DNA of 36,040 bases from Akkermansia sp. (GTDB lineage: Bacteria; Verrucomicrobiota; Verrucomicrobiia; Verrucomicrobiales; Akkermansiaceae): contig JAUNNT010000005.1 in the NCBI GenBank assembly GCA_030531305.1, forward strand, positions 10,638-46,677. Reading direction: 5' to 3'. The translations under genes and the position numbers were made by a program. Numbering within the stretch: position 1 is the first letter of the stretch; the number at the start of each line of letters is the position of its first letter. This document shows positions 24,806 to 31,438 of the stretch, one piece after another. The notes below the pieces were generated by a model that saw only the letters and a program-made list of their open reading frames with translations, searched no databases and was not told the origin of the DNA.

Positions 24806-25690
24806 ATGCAAGCGTTCATCCTGGGAGCGGGACTCGGCACGCGGCTGGCGCCGCTCACCAGCATCTTGCCCAAGCCGCTGATGCCCGTCTTCCAAAAGCC
24901 GCTCATCCACCACACCATGGACCACTTCATGCGCTACGGGGTGGATTCGTTCATCGTGAACACATCCTGCCTGCCGCTCATGTGGGAGCGCGCCTTCCCG
25001 GAGGGAACCTACCGCGGAAAGCCCGTGCTGTTCAGCCATGAGGACGAGCCGCTGGACTCCGGCGGCGGCGTGAAGAAAATCCGCCCCCTGCTGGCGGACC
25101 CCGCCGCGCCGCTGCTGGTGCACAACGGCGACATCTGGACGGATATCCCCGTGGACGAGCTGCTGGACGCCCACCGCGCGGGCGGGCACTGGGTCACCCT
25201 GGCGCTGCGCAGCGTGGACGGCAAGAAAAACGTGGGCTTCAACCCCGCCACCGGGCTGGTGACCGATATGCGCCACGCCCTCGGCGTGGATGCGGGGGAG
25301 TACCAGTTCGCGGGCATGTACATCATGGAGCCGCAGGTGTTCGACCTCTTCCCCGCGGATGAAAAATTCTCCGTGGTGCCCACCTGGCTGGAACTCATCA
25401 AGCAGGGCAAGGTGGGCGGCCACGTGTGCGACTGGGCCAACTGGCGCGAGCTCGGCTCTCCCCAAACCTACCTGGACGCCGTGCTGCAAACCAGCTCCCG
25501 CGAGCGCATCCACCCCACCGCCGTCATTGCCGCCACCGCCGACATCGGCGAGGACTGCGCCATCGGCCAAGACGCCCATATCCCCGCCGGTTGCACGCTG
25601 GACGACTGCATCGTCTGGCCGCGCACCCACGTGGAGCCCGGCACCTACCGCCGCTGCATCATCACCCCCCGCATCACCGTGCAAGCCTGA
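24806..25690 (+). CDS. Sugar-phosphate nucleotidyltransferase (294 aa)
   Basis: Cytoplasmic NTP-dependent sugar-1-phosphate transferase. The nucleotide-binding signature is FILGAGLGTRLAPLTSILPK at residues 3-22, with KPL; the metal Asp is in VHNGDIWTD, and GEYQFAGMYI lines the sugar pocket. The C-terminal 60 residues (HPTAVIAATADIGEDCAIGQ onward) look like a short left-handed beta-helix. The best family guesses are the MurU-like N-acetylmuramate-phosphate or mannose-1-phosphate transferases, both used in envelope sugar metabolism; I cannot choose between them. It follows DUF4126 by 25 nt with TTTTCACC before ATG. It converges with the SprT-like gene. Confidence 0.88.
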   Translation: MQAFILGAGLGTRLAPLTSILPKPLMPVFQKPLIHHTMDHFMRYGVDSFIVNTSCLPLMWERAFPEGTYRGKPVLFSHEDEPLDSGGGVKKIRPLLADPAAPLLVHNGDIWTDIPVDELLDAHRAGGHWVTLALRSVDGKKNVGFNPATGLVTDMRHALGVDAGEYQFAGMYIMEPQVFDLFPADEKFSVVPTWLELIKQGKVGGHVCDWANWRELGSPQTYLDAVLQTSSRERIHPTAVIAATADIGEDCAIGQDAHIPAGCTLDDCIVWPRTHVEPGTYRRCIITPRITVQA

Positions 25691-25693
25691 CCT

Positions 25694-26335
25694 TCAGGCC
25701 TGCGTTTCCTCAATCACTACGATGCGGAGCTTGCCGATGGTTTCCGCCTTGCGGCCGGGGATGTAGCACTGGCGCCATTGGGCGGGTGTGCGGCGGGGTG
25801 CGCGGCGGTAGGTGGCAAAGACCTCTCCCGTGTCGGCGTGCACGAGCGCGAACTTGGGCGGGTGCTTGAGGCGGGCGGGGGTGAAGTCGTCGCACGGGGT
25901 GGTGACGGTTTCGTCCACGAGGCCGAGCTTGCGGCAGTAGGCGCGCCAGGTGGCGCCGTGGCCGGCGTGGCGGCGGTGCACCCAGGCGAGCGCGTGGGCC
26001 AGCTCGTGCAGCAGGGTGTGCCAGATGAGGAAGCGGTCCTTTTCCAGGTACGCCTCCACGAAGTAGTGGGAGAGGGTGATGCGGCGCTCCTTGAAGCGGC
26101 AGCAGCCCAGGCGGTGCAGGGCGCGGTCCCAGCCGAAGCTCCAGCCGTCCAGGTGCAGGGATTGCAAACAGGCGGCGGCGTAGGCCTCCACCTCCTCCAG
26201 GCTGTGCCATTCCGTCATCTGCGGCACGCTGCACGCGGGCGCGGCGGAGTCCGCCGATGCGGCGTCCGCACGCCCGGTGGCGCTTTCCAGGAGCTCGCGC
26301 CAAAGGCGCTCCCAGGGCTTATTCTGCGATTCCAT
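25694..26335 (-). CDS. SprT-like zinc metalloprotease (213 aa)
   Basis: SprT/Spartan-type fold. The zinc site HELAH is at residues 110-114 ([20 protein letters not shown]), with a third ligand likely H126 in HGATW. Eukaryotic SPRTN uses the same fold to digest DNA-protein crosslinks; bacterial SprT is less well studied. No CxxC zinc-ribbon pair follows the catalytic domain. I chose ATG 26335 ([12 protein letters not shown]), which overlaps the end of recA by 17 nt; an upstream in-frame ATG lies deeper in recA. The overlap implies coupled expression with recA and supports a DNA-repair role, as an inference. Confidence 0.8.
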   Translation of the reverse strand: MESQNKPWERLWRELLESATGRADAASADSAAPACSVPQMTEWHSLEEVEAYAAACLQSLHLDGWSFGWDRALHRLGCCRFKERRITLSHYFVEAYLEKDRFLIWHTLLHELAHALAWVHRRHAGHGATWRAYCRKLGLVDETVTTPCDDFTPARLKHPPKFALVHADTGEVFATYRRAPRRTPAQWRQCYIPGRKAETIGKLRIVVIEETQA

Positions 26336-27350
26336 CCATCTTGGCGCGGACCTTGGCCTCAATCTCCGCGTACAGCTCCGGATTGGTTCGCAGGGCCTCC
26401 TTGGCGCCGTCGCGCCCCTGGGCGATCTGGCTGCCGTTGTAGCTGAACCAGGAGCCGCGCTTCTGCACGATATCGAACTCCATGGCCAGGTCCACCAGGC
26501 TTCCGGTGGAGGAGATGCCCTCGTTGTACATGATGTCGAACTCGCACTCCTTGAAGGGCGGGGCCACCTTGTTCTTGACGATTTTGAGCTTGGTGCGGTT
26601 GCCGTTGACGGTGCCGTCGCTGCCCTTGATTTGGCCGATGCGGCGAATATCGCAGCGCACGGAGGCGTAGAACTTGAGGGCGCGGCCGCCGGGGGTGGTT
26701 TCCGGGTTGCCGAACATCACGCCGATCTTCTCGCGTATCTGGTTGGTGAAGATGCAGATGGTGCGGGCCTTGGAGATGAGCGAGGTGAGCTTGCGCAGCG
26801 CGGCGCTCATCAGGCGCGCCTGCGCGCCCACCGTGCTGTCGCCTATCTCGCCCTCCAGCTCCTGCCGCGTCACGAGCGCCGCCACGGAGTCCACCACGAT
26901 GACATCGATGGCGTTGGAGCGCACCAGGGCCTCGCATATTTGCAGGGCCTCCTCGCCGCTGTTCGGCTGGCTCACCAGCAGGTCGTCCAGGTTCACGCCC
27001 AGCTTGGCGGCGTACGCCGGATCCAGCGCGTGCTCCACGTCGATGAACGCGGCGAGCCCGCCGGCGCGCTGCGCCTGGGCTATCACGGTGAGGGTGAGGG
27101 TGGTCTTGCCGGAGGATTCCGGGCCGAAGATTTCCACCACGCGTCCGCGCGGGAAGCCGCCCACGCCCAGCGCGCGGTCAATCAAAATGTTTCCGGTGGG
27201 AATCACTTCCACCTCCATGGTCTTCTGGTCGCCCAGGCGCACGATGGCGTTCTCGCCGAAATCCTTCTGGATTTGCAGCATGGCGGCGTCCAGGGCGCGC
27301 TGGCGCTGCGCCATGACCTTGTCTTGTTCGGGTGTTGTCTCTTTGCTCAT
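26319..27350 (-). CDS. recA: RecA recombinase (343 aa)
   Basis: ATP-dependent strand-exchange protein and SOS coprotease. Walker A is GPESSGKT at residues 76-83; Walker B is in [12 protein letters not shown]; the monomer-interaction and loop regions ([45 protein letters not shown]) are typical. The C-terminal acidic tail of many RecA proteins is nearly absent (ends AKMDGIAE). ATG 27350 is the start because the -10 box ends 10 nt upstream; an in-frame ATG at 27362 begins inside that box. I see no LexA-type operator that I can name at the promoter. The SprT-like gene overlaps its 3' end. Confidence 0.98.
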   Translation of the reverse strand: MSKETTPEQDKVMAQRQRALDAAMLQIQKDFGENAIVRLGDQKTMEVEVIPTGNILIDRALGVGGFPRGRVVEIFGPESSGKTTLTLTVIAQAQRAGGLAAFIDVEHALDPAYAAKLGVNLDDLLVSQPNSGEEALQICEALVRSNAIDVIVVDSVAALVTRQELEGEIGDSTVGAQARLMSAALRKLTSLISKARTICIFTNQIREKIGVMFGNPETTPGGRALKFYASVRCDIRRIGQIKGSDGTVNGNRTKLKIVKNKVAPPFKECEFDIMYNEGISSTGSLVDLAMEFDIVQKRGSWFSYNGSQIAQGRDGAKEALRTNPELYAEIEAKVRAKMDGIAE

Positions 27351-27360
27351 ATCAGCGTGC

Positions 27361-27389
27361 ATTGTAGCGGTTCCGCAGGGTGCATGCAA
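27361..27389 (-). promoter_or_regulatory. Promoter of recA, near-leaderless
   Basis: On the minus strand TTGCAT (27389-27384), a 17-nt spacer and TACAAT (27366-27361), 10 nt before ATG 27350. Confidence 0.7.
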
Positions 27390-27433
27390 GCCAAAACTGC
27401 GTGGGCGGCGCCGATTGCGGCAATGCAAATCGG

Positions 27434-27462
27434 TTGACTAACGGGGCGGGTTGTGGCATGAT
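27434..27462 (+). promoter_or_regulatory. Promoter of the thioredoxin-like lipoprotein, predicted leaderless
   Basis: TTGACT (27434-27439), a 17-nt spacer and CATGAT (27457-27462), ending 7 nt before GTG 27470. The two in-frame ATG codons at 27458 and 27461 overlap the -10 box. Confidence 0.55.
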
Positions 27463-27469
27463 GGCGGGC

Positions 27470-28033
27470 GTGAAAGCGGCGTACAAGCTCCTGCTTGCGG
27501 GAATCCTGCTGGCGGGCCTCACCGGGTGCGATGAATCCGACGAGGTCAAGGCGGAGCGCGCCGCGCAGTTCACCACGTCCACCAAGCCCGCACCCAACCC
27601 GCAGCTGGAGTCCATCGAGTCCATGGTGCGCACGGATGTGGCCGCCGCCCCCACCGGGCTGAGCTCCGCCCCCAAGTATGAGCTGTACAGCGCGTACAAG
27701 GGGGACGACATCAAGCAGGTGACCGGGGTTTCCGGGCGCAGCCTCATCCTGTGCTTCACCGCGCCGTGGTGCCCGCACTGCGCCAAGATGAAGGAGGCGC
27801 TGCGCGCGCTGGCGCAGGCGGAGAAGGGCAACGTGCAGGTGGTGGATGTGGATGCGGACGCCTACCCGGCGCTGGCCACGGACTACGGCATCACGAAGGT
27901 GCCCACCACCGTCATCTACACGGAGGGCGTGAAGCTGCGCACCATTGAGGGCGCGTACACGGCGGAGAGCCTGGGGCGCTTCCTGCACGCGCTGCTCACC
28001 CAGGGCGACAGCCCGGCCGACGAACCGAAATAA
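27470..28033 (+). CDS. Thioredoxin-fold lipoprotein (187 aa from a GTG start)
   Basis: Membrane-anchored thiol-disulphide or periplasmic redox protein. I propose the GTG at 27470: the promoter's -10 box covers the two in-frame ATGs just upstream (27458, 27461), and starting here gives a compact signal peptide KAAYKLLLAGILLAGLTGC with lipobox LTGC, lipidated at C20. A linker of about 60 residues precedes the thioredoxin domain (about 75-170). The active site is WCPHC at 100-104; the cis-Pro region is KVPTTVIYTEG. It could reduce or oxidise envelope proteins, or serve cytochrome maturation; partners are unknown. trpS follows after 25 nt. If the ATG at 27458 is used instead, the protein is 4 residues longer. 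Confidence 0.85.
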   Translation: MKAAYKLLLAGILLAGLTGCDESDEVKAERAAQFTTSTKPAPNPQLESIESMVRTDVAAAPTGLSSAPKYELYSAYKGDDIKQVTGVSGRSLILCFTAPWCPHCAKMKEALRALAQAEKGNVQVVDVDADAYPALATDYGITKVPTTVIYTEGVKLRTIEGAYTAESLGRFLHALLTQGDSPADEPK

Positions 28034-28058
28034 CCCTTACCACCAACACGTTTCCACC

Positions 28059-29033
28059 ATGAGATTCCTTACAGGATTGCAACCCAGCGGACAGCTCCAC
28101 ATCGGCAACTACTTCGGCGCCATCAAACCCGCCGTGGAGCTGCAGGAGAAGGGAGAGGGCTTCTACTTCATCGCCAACTACCACGCCATGACCACCATGG
28201 AGAGCGCGCAGGCCCTGCACGACAACACGCGCGCCCTGGCCGTGGATTTCCTGGCCTGTGGGCTGGACCCGGAGAAGAGCGTGTTCTTCGCGCAGTCCGC
28301 GGTGCCGGAGGTGAACGAGCTGGCGTGGATTCTCTCCACGGTGTGCCCGATGGGGCTGCTGGAACGCTGCCACTCCTACAAGGAGAAGATGGCGCGCGGC
28401 TTTGCGGCCTCGCACGCGCTCTTTGCGTACCCCGTGCTCATGGCGGCGGACATCCTGCTGTACAACAGCGACGCCGTGCCCGTGGGCAAGGACCAGAAGC
28501 AGCACCTGGAGGTCACGCGCGACCTGGCGGGCAAGATGAACGACGCCTTCGGGGCGGACCTCTTCAAGCTGCCGGAGCCCATCATCAGCGAGGTGACTGC
28601 CGTGGTGCCGGGACTGGACGGCCAGAAGATGAGCAAGAGCTACGGCAACACCCTCCCCATCTTCGGAGAGGAGAAGGCCATCAGAAAACTCATCAACAAG
28701 AAGGTGGTGACGGACGCCACCCCGCTGGAGGACCCCAAGCCCACGGAAGGCTCCATCATCCTGGCCCTCTACAAGCTTTTCGCCACGCCGGAGCAGTATC
28801 AGGCCATGGTGGACGCCCACCATGCCGGCGGCGTGGGCTACGGCCAGTTCAAGAAGGACCTCTTCGAGGCGTACTGGGAGTATTTCCGCACCGCGCGCGA
28901 GCGCAGGGAGTGGATCCTCGCCCATCCGGAATACGTGGACGACGTCCTCAACCGCGGCGCAGAGAAAGCGCGCGAGGAGGCCCAGACCACCCTCGCGCGC
29001 ATCCGGAAGGCCGTCGGCCTGGGATGGCAATGA
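28059..29033 (+). CDS. trpS: Tryptophanyl-tRNA synthetase (324 aa)
   Basis: Charges tRNA-Trp. Class I signature motifs are GLQPSGQLHIGNYFG (HIGN at residues 14-17) and KMSKS at 190-194 in GLDGQKMSKSYGN. Conserved blocks include ADILLYNSDAVPVGKDQKQH and the C-terminal helical anticodon-binding part. Length matches compact bacterial TrpRS. It is probably co-transcribed with the thioredoxin-like gene 25 nt upstream. The ATG is preceded by GTTTCCACC and lacks a Shine-Dalgarno site. It converges with the barrel protein gene, 10 nt between stops. No leader peptide or T-box is visible. Confidence 0.97.
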   Translation: MRFLTGLQPSGQLHIGNYFGAIKPAVELQEKGEGFYFIANYHAMTTMESAQALHDNTRALAVDFLACGLDPEKSVFFAQSAVPEVNELAWILSTVCPMGLLERCHSYKEKMARGFAASHALFAYPVLMAADILLYNSDAVPVGKDQKQHLEVTRDLAGKMNDAFGADLFKLPEPIISEVTAVVPGLDGQKMSKSYGNTLPIFGEEKAIRKLINKKVVTDATPLEDPKPTEGSIILALYKLFATPEQYQAMVDAHHAGGVGYGQFKKDLFEAYWEYFRTARERREWILAHPEYVDDVLNRGAEKAREEAQTTLARIRKAVGLGWQ

Positions 29034-29043
29034 GCCGTATTCG

Positions 29044-30096
29044 TTAGAAGCGGTAGGTGAGCGCGATGTCGCTCACGATGGCGAACTCGCGGAAGGGCAC
29101 GATGTAGCTCTTGCCGGTGTACACCTTGAACTCTGACTTGGTGTTGGCCTTCATGGCGCCGCGGCCCGCCCAGTTGAAGGTGACGCCGGGTGTGAGAATC
29201 CAGTTGTGCGTGATGAAGTACGGCGCGGTCAGCTTGATCCAGTAGCCCTGGGAGCCGTTCTCGCATGCAAAGTAGTGGGAGCGGAAATAGTCTGCCGTGG
29301 CGGACATGCCGAACTGCAGCACACCCAGCCAGCGGATGTTCTCCACATCATCCGCGCTGCCGATGATGGGGAAGCGGAAGTTCACGTACGGCTCGAACCA
29401 CCAGCCGCGGATGCCCACAAAGCTCAGGCGCACCGTGCAGCCCGCCGCCAGCCACTTGTACGGCGTGTACTCCGGCGTGATGAAGAACTCGTGCACCACG
29501 GAGGAGCCCTGGTCGCGATAGTGCTTGGCCATCACACCCAGGATGCCGCCGTGGATGAAATCATGCCCCAGCGTGACGTTCCACAGCTCGCTCTCGCGCT
29601 TGAACGAGGTCACCACCGCAAACTCGTTCTCCATGTTGCACTCCTTGATGGACTTGCCCGCCAGCGCACCGATGTACTGCTCCTGCACCTCCTGCGGCAG
29701 GTGGTCGAAATTCGGGATGCGCTGCCGCAGCACAACCGCAGCGCCGCTGCGCGAAAACGGCGGGTTGCCGTACAGGCGGTGCCCCGCGGAGAAGATGGAG
29801 TACGCCACCGTCTCGTTGAACGTCCAGCCCCCCTTGTCGCCGAAATCATACGTGAACTTGAACGCCGCCGTCTCCAGGCCCTCTCCCTGTTCCGCCTCCT
29901 GTGTGGCCACCAGCCCGCGCCCCCAGTAGAACGACCGGTACATGCCCGTCAGGCTGCCTTCCACCCTTTGCGCGGAATCGTACGGCAGGTCCTGGAAACT
30001 CTGCGGCCTGTTGCTCTCATGCACGGGTACGGCCACGGCCGCGCCTACGGGCGCTGCCGCCAGGGCCAGGGCAATGATGATGTGTTGCGCTCTCAT
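29044..30096 (-). CDS. Predicted outer-membrane beta-barrel protein (350 aa)
   Basis: A signal peptide (MRAQHIIIALALAAAPVGAA) is followed by alternating hydrophobic/polar stretches rich in Tyr, Trp and Phe (for example FYWGRGLVATQ; WLAAGCTVRLSFVGIRGWWF; DYFRSHYFACE) and a C terminus of ALTYRF, with the terminal Phe recognised by the BAM complex. This pattern indicates a porin-like or TIGR03016/OmpL-type barrel, but I do not recognise the exact family. Two Cys residues in loops may pair. Own promoter at 30123-30151, next to a perfect 28-bp palindrome, so it may be regulated. Function unknown; outer membrane location likely. Confidence 0.8.
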   Translation of the reverse strand: MRAQHIIIALALAAAPVGAAVAVPVHESNRPQSFQDLPYDSAQRVEGSLTGMYRSFYWGRGLVATQEAEQGEGLETAAFKFTYDFGDKGGWTFNETVAYSIFSAGHRLYGNPPFSRSGAAVVLRQRIPNFDHLPQEVQEQYIGALAGKSIKECNMENEFAVVTSFKRESELWNVTLGHDFIHGGILGVMAKHYRDQGSSVVHEFFITPEYTPYKWLAAGCTVRLSFVGIRGWWFEPYVNFRFPIIGSADDVENIRWLGVLQFGMSATADYFRSHYFACENGSQGYWIKLTAPYFITHNWILTPGVTFNWAGRGAMKANTKSEFKVYTGKSYIVPFREFAIVSDIALTYRF

Positions 30097-30122
30097 GTTC
30101 GCTTGTGGTTTCTGATGATGCC

Positions 30123-30151
30123 TTTTTACCCTACCCCGCGCCTTTTGTCAA
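30123..30151 (-). promoter_or_regulatory. Promoter of the beta-barrel gene
   Basis: On the minus strand TTGACA (30151-30146), a 17-nt spacer and a weak TAAAAA (30128-30123). The poor -10 box and the adjacent palindrome suggest dependence on a regulator. Confidence 0.5.
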
Positions 30152-30153
30152 GC

Positions 30154-30181
30154 AAAAATCTAGAGTGCACTCTAGATTTTT
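30154..30181. promoter_or_regulatory. Perfect 28-bp palindrome abutting the beta-barrel -35 box
   Basis: The half-site AAAAATCTAGAGTG is followed exactly by its reverse complement. The dyad ends 2 bp before the -35 box of the barrel gene. Two readings fit: an operator (the inner TAGAGT/ACTCTA halves resemble sites I know for MerR/NmlR-type regulators, although those usually sit between -35 and -10), or a bidirectional terminator with A- and T-runs on each side of a TGCA loop. Confidence 0.7.
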
Positions 30182-30192
30182 CTGCGGGTAGG

Positions 30193-30229
30193 CAAAAAAA
30201 GAACGCGCCCGGCAAAGCCGGACGCGTTT
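30193..30229 (-). terminator. Rho-independent terminator of the small lipoprotein gene
   Basis: On the minus strand AACGCG and CCGGC pair with GCCGG and CGCGTT around a TTT loop (one internal mismatch), followed by CTTTTTTT. It lies about 32 nt after the stop codon at 30261. Confidence 0.85.
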
Positions 30230-30260
30230 GTAGGTTGGGGAAGTGAACTTCCCGATACCC

Positions 30261-30374
30261 TTACTTCTTGGCGGGCACGACGGGAGTCTGAACGGGCTCC
30301 GTGGGCTGCACCTGCTGCTGCTGGCAGGAAACCAGAGCGGCGGCGGTAAGAGCAAGAATAGCGATGGTCTTCAT
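30261..30374 (-). CDS. Tiny lipoprotein (37 aa)
   Basis: ATG 30374 gives MKTIAILALTAAALVSCQQQ and a lipobox VSC with lipidation at C17. The mature lipopeptide is only about 21 residues, Gln/Pro/Val-rich (CQQQQVQPTEPVQTPVVPAK, ending in K). It resembles entericidin-like or other micro-lipoproteins in size, not in sequence. Evidence that it is expressed: a credible promoter at 30442-30469 with a leader of about 60 nt, and a clean terminator just after it. Too short for most gene callers. It may be surface-exposed filler or an envelope-stress product; function unknown. Confidence 0.7.
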   Translation of the reverse strand: MKTIAILALTAAALVSCQQQQVQPTEPVQTPVVPAKK

Positions 30375-30441
30375 AATTATCTTACTAGTTTTGATTTTTG
30401 AAGCGCCCCAGCAACCAAGGATAGGCTGAGGGGTTGAGAGA

Positions 30442-30469
30442 AGTGTACCAAATCCATGGTGCAATGCAA
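30442..30469 (-). promoter_or_regulatory. Promoter of the tiny lipoprotein
   Basis: On the minus strand TTGCAT (30469-30464), a 16-nt spacer and TACACT (30447-30442). The predicted leader of about 60 nt is the longest among the promoters here; a TAAGAT closer to the ATG could be an alternative -10 but has no clear -35. Confidence 0.5.
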
Positions 30470-30566
30470 GACTAAAATCAAATTTTCTGAAAGATTTTTT
30501 GGCAGGGGGCGGAACGGGAGAGCCCAACAAGCCTTGAAACCCGCATGGCTGCTGGATTTTCAGGCG

Positions 30567-31349
30567 TTAGCGCAGTTCGGCGAAAAAGGCGTCATGAAAG
30601 CCCTCCGCATTGAAAATCGTGTTGTGGGCGGCGTGGAAGGTCTTCTCCGTGACGGGACGCTTGAAGCTCTCGCGCAGCGCGTCCGTGCGCGGCGGCAGCA
30701 CGATTTCGTCCTGATCCGCGCGCAGGATGGCCACATCGCACGTGACCCGGGGCGCGTAGTCGGTGGAGACGAACTTGTCAACGACCACCGCGTTGGGGAC
30801 GGCGGGGATGAAGTCGCACGCCACGTTCACCAGGCTGTCGAACGGGCAGATGAGCACGAGCTTGTCGGGATTCTTGGCGGCGGCCACCTGCATGGCCACT
30901 CCGGTGCCGATGCTGAATCCCACGAGCGTGGTGGCGGCGGGATTGCCGAGCTTTTCCTTCGCTTGGTCCAGCACGGCGCAGGAATCCGCCACGATGTCCT
31001 TCTCGCTGGGCTCGCCCTCGCTGCCGCCGTAACCGCGGTAGTTGACCAGCAGGTAGGAGCGCGCGGTGTCCTCGTCCGCGTAGTCGGAGAAGTCCCCGGC
31101 GTTGATGGAGTTGCCGCCGTACATGACCACGAGCGGGGCGTTGGGGCCGCGGTTGAAAAGCCAGCCGCGCAGCACGGTGCCGTCCTGCATGGTGAAGGAC
31201 ACGTATTGCTCCGTGTGCCCGTACTTGGTGTCGGGCGAGCACCCGCCGGGCTGCGCCCCCGGGAACACCAGGCTGCGCACCGCGCACATGGGAACCAGCA
31301 TCACCACCAGCAGCAGCGCCAGCGCGCGCAGAATCCATTTCCTCTTCAT
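30567..31349 (-). CDS. Alpha/beta hydrolase, membrane-anchored (260 aa)
   Basis: Serine hydrolase of the alpha/beta fold, resembling the ABHD/BEM46-like group. The nucleophile is S146 in GFSIG (LVGFSIGTGVAM), the acid is probably D212 or D214 (RADQDEIV), and the base H242 (AAHNTI). The oxyanion-hole region is VMYGGNSINAGDF, and VNYRGYGGSEG is typical of this group. The N terminus is a single hydrophobic helix (MKRKWILRALALLLVVMLVP) that looks like a membrane anchor or uncleaved signal; LVPMC is a poor lipobox. Own leaderless-type promoter, divergent from the next gene. Substrate unknown; likely periplasmic esterase or peptidase. Confidence 0.85.
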   Translation of the reverse strand: MKRKWILRALALLLVVMLVPMCAVRSLVFPGAQPGGCSPDTKYGHTEQYVSFTMQDGTVLRGWLFNRGPNAPLVVMYGGNSINAGDFSDYADEDTARSYLLVNYRGYGGSEGEPSEKDIVADSCAVLDQAKEKLGNPAATTLVGFSIGTGVAMQVAAAKNPDKLVLICPFDSLVNVACDFIPAVPNAVVVDKFVSTDYAPRVTCDVAILRADQDEIVLPPRTDALRESFKRPVTEKTFHAAHNTIFNAEGFHDAFFAELR

Positions 31350-31355
31350 CCCCCC

Positions 31356-31384
31356 ATTCTACCAGTTCCCGCCGCCGCGCGCAA
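31356..31384 (-). promoter_or_regulatory. Promoter of the alpha/beta hydrolase, predicted leaderless
   Basis: On the minus strand TTGCGC (31384-31379), a 17-nt spacer and TAGAAT (31361-31356), 6 nt before ATG 31349. The six G residues in that gap may also help ribosome binding. Confidence 0.6.
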
Positions 31385-31403
31385 GCGCGCGTTTGCATAC
31401 CTC

Positions 31404-31432
31404 TTGACACCCTGCGGCGGCGTATGTACCAT
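31404..31432 (+). promoter_or_regulatory. Promoter of the conserved unknown gene, predicted leaderless
   Basis: TTGACA (31404-31409), a 17-nt spacer and TACCAT (31427-31432), 6 nt before ATG 31439. An in-frame ATG at 31424 falls in the spacer, just before the -10 box, and is excluded. The -35 is 19 bp from that of the divergent hydrolase. Confidence 0.7.
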
Positions 31433-31438
31433 GGCTCC

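Noticed and set aside
30470..30566. The AT-rich stretch after the alpha/beta hydrolase as a terminator or small RNA.
   Set aside because: On the minus strand it has T-runs but no convincing GC stem directly before them, so I do not call a feature.
31287..31349. The alpha/beta hydrolase as a lipoprotein through LVPMC.
   Set aside because: Pro and Met at the positions before Cys do not fit the lipobox; an N-terminal membrane anchor is simpler.
31424..31426. An in-frame ATG upstream of the conserved unknown gene.
   Set aside because: It lies in the promoter spacer just before TACCAT (31427-31432); the next ATG at 31439 fits the leaderless pattern.
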